NCBI GenBank assembly: GCA_002705125.1
Contig: PAHQ01000016.1
Coordinates: 31,676-37,894, forward strand
Direction: 5' to 3'
DNA: 6,219 bases
From: Verrucomicrobiales bacterium
GTDB taxonomy: Bacteria; Verrucomicrobiota; Verrucomicrobiia; Verrucomicrobiales; DEV007
In this document: positions 1 to 5,673 of the stretch, in pieces
Layout of the letters: each line of letters begins with the position of its first letter
Position numbering within the stretch: position 1 is the first letter of the stretch
Program-made: the position numbers and the translations under genes
The notes under the pieces: model-generated
What the model was told of the DNA's origin: nothing
Seen by the model: only the letters and a program-made list of their open reading frames with translations
Database searches by the model: none

Positions 1-1381
1 GATTATAATTATTCCCTCCCGAACCTTTATGATCGAGATATTTCCATGGACCTCTACGAATGGCTAAATCCAAACTTATAGTCTGGTGCAAAGTGTATTC
101 TCTTATCGGCATTTCTTCATCCCGTCCGAATAAGGCAGGAAGCATATTCACACTATCTTCACCTGCATTAGAAGGCACTTTTGTATTAGTAATCGCAGCA
201 AAGGTAGCCATTAAATCAGTCAATAAAAGCGTCTGAGAACTAGTGGTCCCCGGCTTAATTTTTTTAGGCCAACGCGCAATAAAAGGCACACGATGCCCCC
301 CCTCCCAATTATCTCTTTTAACACCTCTCCACGGCCTCGCCCCATCATGATTATAATCTTTTCTCATTGAAAGAACCGTTGGAACTTCTGGGCCATTATC
401 GCTAGAAAAAATGACTAATGTATTATCGGTTAACCCATAATCATCAAGCGCACTCATAAGCTTTCCAACGATATAATCGAGTTCAAATATAAAATCACCA
501 TGAGGCCCCGCCTTTGTTTTACCTTTAAATTGATTCGCGGGAAAAGAAGGTAAATGTACTGCCTGCGTTGAGTGGAATAAAAAGAAAGGAGTGTCCTTCT
601 TAGTCTTAGCGTGTTGCTCAAGAAACAACAAACTCTTATCAAGAAACTGTAAATCAATTTCCTCCATTTTGTATCCTGGAGCAATCATGCCCGGTCGATT
701 ATCTTGCGAATAAGGATGCTTAGGAAGCGGACCCCGATCAATTATCTTTGTTGGAGGCACAGGAATCCTGTCTCCATCAATAAAAGCATAAAGCCAGTCT
801 GTAGTCGGACAACAAACACTGCCAAAGAAATAGTCAAATCCTCGGTGAATAGGTGCATCCGGTATAGCTTTAGAATAATCAATTCTCTTAACTGCCTCTA
901 GACCATTTTTATTTATAGCTTCCCCTTTCTTATCATAAAAAGTCATACCGACATGCCACTTCCCAAAAAGAGCCGTTTCATATCCTTGCTCCTGAAGCAT
1001 CCCCCCAATAGTCATCCTGTCTTCTTCAATCATACAAGGTCCACCGACCCCCGTAAAAACACCTTTCATTCCTGTACGAAAAGCCATTCGACCAGTTAAT
1101 ATAGAATACCTTGTCGGAGTACACACGGTAGAAGGACTGTGTGCATCAGTGAATCGAATCCCATCAAGTGCCAGCTGATCTAGATGAGGAGTTGGTACCT
1201 TCGACTTAGGATTATAGCAACCAACATCTCCGTATCCCAAGTCATCCGCGAGAATAAAAAGAATATTCGGCATGCTTTTCTCTTCAGATAATGCGAGCGA
1301 AGAATAAGAAAAACTAATACAAAATAACGTATTAAGCACTATAGAATAAGATAGAATAAGTTGAATATATGATCTTTTCAT
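1..1381 (-). CDS. Secreted S1-family sulfatase (arylsulfatase A-like), 3' end cut by window edge
   Basis: A formylglycine-dependent sulfatase that hydrolyses sulfate esters, probably from a polysaccharide or its oligosaccharides, in the periplasm or outside the cell. I read 460 open codons from ATG at 1381; the C-terminal tail lies beyond position 1. Residues 1-30 form a signal peptide (MKR, hydrophobic stretch, S-L-A cleavage after 30). The S1 core follows: metal-binding D46-D47, the modification motif CTPTR at 87-91 with ILTGR completing it at 94-98 (C87 is the residue converted to formylglycine), GKWH 140-143, H276 in VHLP, metal-binding DNG 328-330, and K355 before EGG. All expected active-site residues are present, so it should be active if a maturase exists. 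The N-terminal Met is preferred over M37 because only it includes the signal peptide. No Shine-Dalgarno is visible. It diverges from the pectate lyase gene, suggesting a joint role. The exact substrate cannot be told from sequence. Confidence 0.95.
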   Translation of the reverse strand, partial: MKRSYIQLILSYSIVLNTLFCISFSYSSLALSEEKSMPNILFILADDLGYGDVGCYNPKSKVPTPHLDQLALDGIRFTDAHSPSTVCTPTRYSILTGRMAFRTGMKGVFTGVGGPCMIEEDRMTIGGMLQEQGYETALFGKWHVGMTFYDKKGEAINKNGLEAVKRIDYSKAIPDAPIHRGFDYFFGSVCCPTTDWLYAFIDGDRIPVPPTKIIDRGPLPKHPYSQDNRPGMIAPGYKMEEIDLQFLDKSLLFLEQHAKTKKDTPFFLFHSTQAVHLPSFPANQFKGKTKAGPHGDFIFELDYIVGKLMSALDDYGLTDNTLVIFSSDNGPEVPTVLSMRKDYNHDGARPWRGVKRDNWEGGHRVPFIARWPKKIKPGTTSSQTLLLTDLMATFAAITNTKVPSNAGEDSVNMLPALFGRDEEMPIREYTLHQTISLDLAIRRGPWKYLDHKGSGGNNYN

Positions 1382-1492
1382 TTATTACTTTGCAAAAGTG
1401 AGCCGAAATCGCTTCTAAGGCAATACACAAACCTTTACAGTGTGCATATGAGACGAGACATCTCAATAGAAAGGCTCAACTTTTCAAAACAA

Positions 1493-2590
1493 ATGCAGTT
1501 TATTAAGCTAGTCATATGCTGCTGGCTCGTTACCCCTTCGGCCAGTGCTATATCATGGCGTGAGTGTGCGAATCAGGAAAAAGTCTGGTACAAAACTCAC
1601 GAAGCAAAGCGTATTGGCGACAACGTACTCTACTTTCAGTCTGATCTAGGCGGTTGGTACAAAAACGATAGCAATATCCATCCCTCGGGAAACGCCGCTA
1701 TCGATGTACTCAGTAAAGAGGAACAAAAAAAGCACAAAGAGTCACTCCAAGAGCTCAAGTATCCATGCACTTTAGATAATGATGCAACTTGGTCTGAAAT
1801 GCGTTTTCTCGCCAAAGTCCACGCTGCAACAGGTCAACAAAAGTATAAAGATGGATTCCTTAAAGGTATTCGCTATTTACTTGAGGCACAGTATCCAAAC
1901 GGTGGTTGGCCACAATTCTATCCTCTCAGGCCAGGATACTCTAGCCGAATCACATTTAACGATAGCGCCATGATTGGAGCCATTACGATCCTTGACGATG
2001 TAGCACAACGACGTTTCTATTATAATCTCGCCGACGAGAGACTTCGGAAAAAATGTCAAACCGCAGTAACTAAGGGCCGTGAATGTATTCTCAAATGCCA
2101 AATCATAGTAAGAGGAAAAAAAACTGCCTGGTGCCAACAGCATGACCAACAAACCTTCGAGCCAGCTCAAGGCCGTATTTCTGAAAACCCATCCCTTTCA
2201 GGAGCAGAGAGTGTCGGTGTAGTTAAATATCTAATGACCATCGACAAACCTTCACCCGAAATTATTGATGCAATATCAAGTGCGGCAAAATGGTTCCATC
2301 AAGTTAAAATCACTGGAGTTCGAATCTATAATTTCAAAGACGATTCCCTACCGGGAGGCGTAGACCGAAAAATCATTGCTGATCCAAGCGCATCGCCAAT
2401 CTGGGCACGCTACTACGAAATCGGCACCAATCGGCCCATGTTCATTGAGGAAGGAAAAGTTAAATATAAACTTTCGGAACTGAGTCACGCCAAGCGCATC
2501 GGCCACCTATGGATTGGAGGCAGATGGCCAGAAAGTCTCTTAGAAGTGGAGTACCCAGCTTGGATTGAGAAACACCAAGCCAAAGACTAA
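1493..2590 (+). CDS. Secreted pectate lyase, polysaccharide lyase family 10
   Basis: Predicted to cleave polygalacturonate (pectate) by beta-elimination, normally calcium-dependent. With start 1493 the protein has 365 residues. Residues 1-19 look like a signal peptide (MQFIK, LVICCWLV, then S-A-S-A). PL10 blocks appear in order: GGWYKN 53-58, LDNDATWSEMRFLAKV 94-109, YPNGGWPQFYPL 134-145, ITFND 153-157, TAWCQQHD 211-218, PSLSGAESVGV 233-243, and a C-terminal block GVDR 289-292, PIWARYYE 302-309, TNRP 312-315. The catalytic arginine of the family probably lies in this last block; I cannot say which one. The frame also has in-frame starts at 1442 (GTG) and 1448 (ATG), adding 17 or 15 residues; I chose 1493 because the signal peptide then begins at the start, but no start has a Shine-Dalgarno. 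It is a single catalytic domain with no carbohydrate-binding module. The divergent sulfatase suggests a sulfated, uronate-containing substrate. Confidence 0.9.
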   Translation: MQFIKLVICCWLVTPSASAISWRECANQEKVWYKTHEAKRIGDNVLYFQSDLGGWYKNDSNIHPSGNAAIDVLSKEEQKKHKESLQELKYPCTLDNDATWSEMRFLAKVHAATGQQKYKDGFLKGIRYLLEAQYPNGGWPQFYPLRPGYSSRITFNDSAMIGAITILDDVAQRRFYYNLADERLRKKCQTAVTKGRECILKCQIIVRGKKTAWCQQHDQQTFEPAQGRISENPSLSGAESVGVVKYLMTIDKPSPEIIDAISSAAKWFHQVKITGVRIYNFKDDSLPGGVDRKIIADPSASPIWARYYEIGTNRPMFIEEGKVKYKLSELSHAKRIGHLWIGGRWPESLLEVEYPAWIEKHQAKD

Positions 2591-2627
2591 TAATACGATT
2601 CAGTGGTTGGCATTTGAAGTATTATTA
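2588..2627. repeat. 9-bp inverted repeat straddling the pectate lyase stop codon
   Basis: TAATAATAC (2588-2596, beginning with the stop codon) is the perfect reverse complement of GTATTATTA (2619-2627), with a 22-base spacer. All stem pairs but one are A-T and no T-run follows, so it is not a canonical rho-independent terminator. It could still form a weak hairpin at the transcript end, or be a protein site upstream of arsR, whose candidate -35 box it touches. AT-rich sequence makes chance a real alternative. Confidence 0.35.
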
Positions 2628-2643
2628 AACTTATATCTATTAT
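2614..2643 (+). promoter_or_regulatory. Candidate sigma-70 type promoter of the ars operon
   Basis: TTGAAG at 2614-2619 (four of six matches to TTGACA) is followed after 18 bases by TATTAT at 2638-2643 (five of six matches to TATAAT). Transcription would start near 2650, inside the 36-bp palindrome, so a repressor bound there would block initiation. The spacing is one base longer than ideal and the region is AT-rich, so this is a tentative assignment. Confidence 0.35.
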
Positions 2644-2677
2644 ATTCCTTTACAGGTATATACTTTTATAGGAATAT
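2642..2677. promoter_or_regulatory. 36-bp near-perfect palindrome, probable ArsR operator
   Basis: The two halves 2642-2659 and 2660-2677 pair at 15 of 18 positions about a centre between 2659 and 2660. The outer arms ATATTCCT (2642-2649) and AGGAATAT (2670-2677) are perfect, and the inner core GGTATATAC (2656-2663 paired) is also symmetric. Mismatches fall at pairs 2650/2669, 2653/2666 and 2655/2664. ArsR/SmtB proteins are homodimers that bind such dyads next to their own promoter and release them when arsenite or another metal binds. Its place 6 bases before arsR and overlapping the candidate -10 fits autorepression. As RNA it could also fold and hide the arsR ribosome-binding sequence, which lies in the right arm. 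Confidence 0.65.
2670..2673 (+). promoter_or_regulatory. Ribosome-binding site of arsR (AGGA)
   Basis: AGGA ends 10 bases before the arsR ATG. It is the only reasonable Shine-Dalgarno match in front of any gene here, and it lies within the right arm of the palindrome, so operator and ribosome-binding site share bases. Confidence 0.4.
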
Positions 2678-2683
2678 GATATC

Positions 2684-3034
2684 ATGAACTCCGATGAGTT
2701 GTGCCAAGTTTACCGCTGCCTTTGCGATAAGACCCGCTTAAGAATCCTTAATCTTTTAAGCGATGGAGCCCTTTGTGTCTGCCATCTACAGGAAATATTA
2801 GATGAATCCCAAGTTAAAATATCTAAGCACCTGGCCTACTTGAAGGCTCATGACTTGGTAGAATCAGAGAGAAAAGCTAACTGGATGATTTATCAAATCA
2901 CAAAAAACGCTAATCCAATTCTCGAAAAAAATCTCAAATGTCTACAAGACCTAAGTAGCGAAGACCCAATATTTAAAACTGATATAAAAAGATTACACGC
3001 TATGGATACTTCAGCTGCGTGTTGCCCATCCTAA
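2684..3034 (+). CDS. arsR: ArsR/SmtB-family arsenic-responsive repressor
   Basis: A 116-residue winged-helix repressor expected to bind the upstream palindrome and come off DNA when As(III) or Sb(III) binds cysteines. Residues 1-25 (VYRCLCDKTRLRILNLL region) form the N-terminal helices. LCVCHL at 30-35 supplies C31 and C33, the position of the CVC arsenite-binding pair of E. coli-type ArsR in the start of the DNA-reading helix region. SQVKISKHLAYLKAHDLV (42-59) is the helix-turn-helix recognition segment, and the wing follows at 60-72. Further cysteines at 7, 12, 14, 86, 113 and 114 are unusual in number and include a terminal CC pair. Length is normal for the family. It is first in a tight operon with arsC and the channel gene, which supports arsenic rather than zinc or cadmium as inducer. 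Confidence 0.93.
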   Translation: MNSDELCQVYRCLCDKTRLRILNLLSDGALCVCHLQEILDESQVKISKHLAYLKAHDLVESERKANWMIYQITKNANPILEKNLKCLQDLSSEDPIFKTDIKRLHAMDTSAACCPS

Positions 3035-3046
3035 ATTATATATTCA

Positions 3047-3481
3047 ATGTCTAAACCTACAGTCCTCATTCTTTGTACCGGCAATTCTTGTCGCAGTCAT
3101 ATGGCAGAAGGAATTCTTCGTAATGCCGCCTCAGACTTAATCGAGGTGGCTAGTGCCGGTTCTAACCCTTCAGGCTATGTTCACCCAAAAGCTATTACTG
3201 CTCTGAATGAAATCGGAATCGATATCTCATCACACACATCAAAACATATGAATGATTTTCTTAATCAAGATATTCATACAGTCATTACGGTCTGTGGCAA
3301 TGCCGACCAAGCATGTCCTAATTACCCAGGCCAATCTCACCGTCATCATTGGGGCTTTGAAGATCCTGCACATGCTGAAGGAAGTGAAGACGAAATCATG
3401 GAAGTCTTTAGAAAAGTCAGAGACGAAATTAGGCTGGTATTCGAAGCCTACTCATCTGGAATCCGGGCAGGAAATTCATAA
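3047..3481 (+). CDS. arsC: Arsenate reductase, thioredoxin-coupled (low-molecular-weight phosphatase fold)
   Basis: Reduces arsenate to arsenite in the cytoplasm with electrons from thioredoxin. The 144-residue protein has the phosphatase-type P-loop C-X5-R at 10-16 (CTGNSCR, nucleophile C10, R16), the relay cysteines C83 and C90 in [15 protein letters not shown] (equivalent to C82 and C89 of Staphylococcus ArsC), and the catalytic D-P at 106-107 in GFEDPA. All three redox cysteines are present, so it is an arsenate reductase rather than a protein tyrosine phosphatase. It starts 12 bases after the arsR stop and ends 14 bases before the channel gene, indicating one transcript. No Shine-Dalgarno precedes its ATG, so translation may be coupled or Shine-Dalgarno independent. 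Its product arsenite presumably exits through the next gene's channel, since no pump gene is present. Confidence 0.95.
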   Translation: MSKPTVLILCTGNSCRSHMAEGILRNAASDLIEVASAGSNPSGYVHPKAITALNEIGIDISSHTSKHMNDFLNQDIHTVITVCGNADQACPNYPGQSHRHHWGFEDPAHAEGSEDEIMEVFRKVRDEIRLVFEAYSSGIRAGNS

Positions 3482-3495
3482 TTCACTATAAGAAA

Positions 3496-4257
3496 ATGCC
3501 TAAGTGGTTTGCCTGCGAAGTAATTGGAACCTTTATCATGGTATTCCTTGGCTTGGGGATCGTGGCAGCAACAATTACCAGTGACGCTACTACAGGTATT
3601 TTTCAGATTGCAGCGGTTTGGGGTTTAGGCTTAGCCTGTGCAATTTTCATAACAGCACATCATAGTGGAGCCCATTTTAATCCCGCCATCACACTGGCAT
3701 TTGCTTTTCAAGCAGACTTTCCCAAGCGTCGCATTCCTGCCTACTTTGTAGCGCAACTTTTAGGGGCATTCATTGCAGCTGCTACAGTTTTCTTTCTTTT
3801 TGAAAGTCAGATACTTCAATTTGAAGAATTAAATAAGATCACTAGGGGAGAAGCTGAAAGCGTTGCTACCGCAAGAATGTTTGGTGAATACTACTCAAAA
3901 CCAGTATCTCAGTTAAATGCTTTTTGTGCTGAGTTTCTAGGGACACTCTTATTGGCTCTAGTCATTTTCGGTTTTACGGCAAAAGAAAATAAATCCGGAC
4001 CTGGTCCAATGACACCAGTCGCGATCGGAATGGCATTAACAACACTGATATGCGTTTTTGCCCCGCTAACACAAGCAGGATTTAATCCTGCAAGAGATCT
4101 TGCTCCAAGGTTTTTCTCGGCGATTGCAGGTTGGGGAAACCTTCCATTCACTCATAACGGAATTGGTTGGCTAACCGTTTACGTAGTAGCCCCTTGTTGT
4201 GGCGCTTTAACTGGAGCTTGGATTGGAAATTTTCTCTTCTCACGAAAAGAAGAATAA
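3496..4257 (+). CDS. GlpF-like aquaglyceroporin, probable arsenite channel (AqpS-type role)
   Basis: A 253-residue inner-membrane channel of the major intrinsic protein family. Six hydrophobic helices and two half-helices are visible, with NPA motifs at 62-64 (SGAHFNPA) and 197-199 (FNPARD). D201 after NPAR is the mark of glycerol-type channels, as is the ITRGEAESV loop near 115-123, which resembles the GlpF loop IVRGSVESV. By position relative to the NPA motifs, W42 and R200 match the GlpF filter residues W48 and R206, while GlpF F200 is replaced by A194, which may alter pore width. Aquaglyceroporins pass uncharged As(OH)3; in Sinorhizobium meliloti the ars-operon channel AqpS gives arsenate resistance by letting arsenite made by ArsC flow out. 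The same logic fits here, as it is the third gene after arsR and arsC. Glycerol uptake is the alternative, but no glycerol genes are nearby. Confidence 0.88.
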   Translation: MPKWFACEVIGTFIMVFLGLGIVAATITSDATTGIFQIAAVWGLGLACAIFITAHHSGAHFNPAITLAFAFQADFPKRRIPAYFVAQLLGAFIAAATVFFLFESQILQFEELNKITRGEAESVATARMFGEYYSKPVSQLNAFCAEFLGTLLLALVIFGFTAKENKSGPGPMTPVAIGMALTTLICVFAPLTQAGFNPARDLAPRFFSAIAGWGNLPFTHNGIGWLTVYVVAPCCGALTGAWIGNFLFSRKEE

Positions 4258-4332
4258 CTTTTTATTATTTCTAACATTATAGACACTTGGAAAAAACTCG
4301 ATTTCTTTACTGGTATATGCCATAAAGTTAAG

Positions 4333-5673
4333 ATGCACATTTTACTCCTCATCTATATGGCAATGCTTTCAGTGGTAGCGGCCTCTAGTCCAAATATTGT
4401 TCTTATCATCTCAGATGATCAGGCATGGACTGACTATGGTTTCATGGGGCACCCAAATATTAAAACACCACATATTGATGAACTTGCTAGCGAGAGTGTT
4501 CTTTTCAAAAGAGGGTATGTACCAACTGCATTATGCCGCCCCTCACTCGCGACACTTCTTACAGGACATTATGCCTCAACTCATAAAATTACTGGTAATG
4601 ACCCTTCTCCTAAATATGCAGAACGCAATTCAAAACTTTACAATGAAAGACGGTCTAAAATAATCTCCTTCATTGATAATTTTGATACACTTCCAGAACT
4701 ACTTTCTACAAAAAATTACTTAAGTCATCAAAGTGGCAAGTATTGGGAAGGAAATCATAAAAGAGCAGGTTTTACCCATGGCATGACTAGGGGTTTCCCT
4801 CAGCCAGGAGGTAGACACGGCGACGATGGTTTAAAGATTGGTCGTACAGGAATGAAGCCGATTAAGGATTTTGTTGATATAGCCAAAAAGGAAAAGAAAC
4901 CATACTTTCTCTGGTATGCTCCATTCCTTCCACACACCCCCCACAATCCTCCACAAAGACTCCTCAAAAAGTATAACAAGGATGGTAGATCTATTCACCT
5001 AGCAAAATATTATGCTATGTGTGAATGGTTCGATGAAAGTTGTGGAGATTTACTAAAAATTATTGATGAAAATGGTGATCGCAAGAACACGTTAGTCATC
5101 TACGTTACCGATAACGGATGGATCCAAAATCCAAATCGCGGGGGTTATGATGCAAGATCAAAGCAGACTCCCTATGAAGGCGGTATAAGAACTCCAATCA
5201 TGTTCAGATGGCCTTCAAAAATGAAGCCCGAAGAACGTAATGAATTAGTTAGCAGTATAGATATCGTACCAACCATACTTGCAGCATCAGGAGCAAAAAC
5301 TCCAGAGAACTTACCTGGCATTAATCTATTACCTAATCTTGAAAACCGGAACACTATCAAGAGAGATACTATCTTTGGTGAAAGCTTTGCTCATGACATT
5401 GCTGATCTTAATAAGCCCGAAGCTAGCCTATTGTTCAGATGGGCTATTAAAGATAAATGGAAACTTCTTCTTACTTATGACGGAGAAGTGAACCGTTATA
5501 AATCAACTCATCCAAGAAACGAAAAGAGGCCTCAACTCTTTGACCTGAACTTAGATCCTCACGAGAAGATAAACTTAGCGAAAGATAATCCTAAAAAAGT
5601 ACAAGAATTAGCCAATGCTATTCAATCCTGGTACCCGTTGAAGGAAAGGAAGACGATTACTGTATTTGAATAA
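4333..5673 (+). CDS. Secreted sulfatase-family protein with variant active-site motif (C-R-P-S-L)
   Basis: A complete 446-residue alkaline-phosphatase-fold sulfatase. Residues 1-17 look like a signal peptide with V-A-A cleavage, so it acts outside the cytoplasm. Metal-binding residues D28-D29 and D260-N261 (TDNG) are present, with H201 (LPHTPH), K277 before YEGG, and the family C-terminal block QLFDLNLDPHEKINLA at 401-416. The modification motif at 68-72 is CRPSL rather than the consensus C-x-P-x-R: the Arg at +4 is Leu, an Arg sits at +1, and TGR at the motif end is TGH (77-79). The usual GKWHxG is GKYWEGNH (135-142), so the standard His is displaced too. It could be a divergent active sulfatase, or a relative acting on another ester. 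It follows the channel gene by 75 bases on the same strand, so read-through from the ars promoter is possible, but its secretion suggests it belongs with the polysaccharide genes. Confidence 0.9.
   Translation: MHILLLIYMAMLSVVAASSPNIVLIISDDQAWTDYGFMGHPNIKTPHIDELASESVLFKRGYVPTALCRPSLATLLTGHYASTHKITGNDPSPKYAERNSKLYNERRSKIISFIDNFDTLPELLSTKNYLSHQSGKYWEGNHKRAGFTHGMTRGFPQPGGRHGDDGLKIGRTGMKPIKDFVDIAKKEKKPYFLWYAPFLPHTPHNPPQRLLKKYNKDGRSIHLAKYYAMCEWFDESCGDLLKIIDENGDRKNTLVIYVTDNGWIQNPNRGGYDARSKQTPYEGGIRTPIMFRWPSKMKPEERNELVSSIDIVPTILAASGAKTPENLPGINLLPNLENRNTIKRDTIFGESFAHDIADLNKPEASLLFRWAIKDKWKLLLTYDGEVNRYKSTHPRNEKRPQLFDLNLDPHEKINLAKDNPKKVQELANAIQSWYPLKERKTITVFE

Noticed and set aside
454..901. Short open frames on both strands within the first sulfatase region
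   Set aside because: The continuous sulfatase frame with all active-site motifs covers this stretch, so the short frames are shadows without family features.
1382..1492. Divergent promoters between the sulfatase and the lyase
   Set aside because: Promoters must exist here, but I found no -35/-10 pair or convincing dyad on either strand; TTGCAA at 1390-1395 lacks a -10 partner.
4258..4290. Possible terminator after the channel gene (T-rich stretch)
   Set aside because: There is a T-rich run but no stem before it; the only inverted match, TAACTTT with AAAGTTA near 4324-4330, has a 62-base loop and is likely chance.
4311..4319. Extended -10 like TGGTATATG before the second sulfatase
   Set aside because: Only four of six -10 bases match, no -35 lies at proper spacing, and the region is AT-rich; not strong enough to call.
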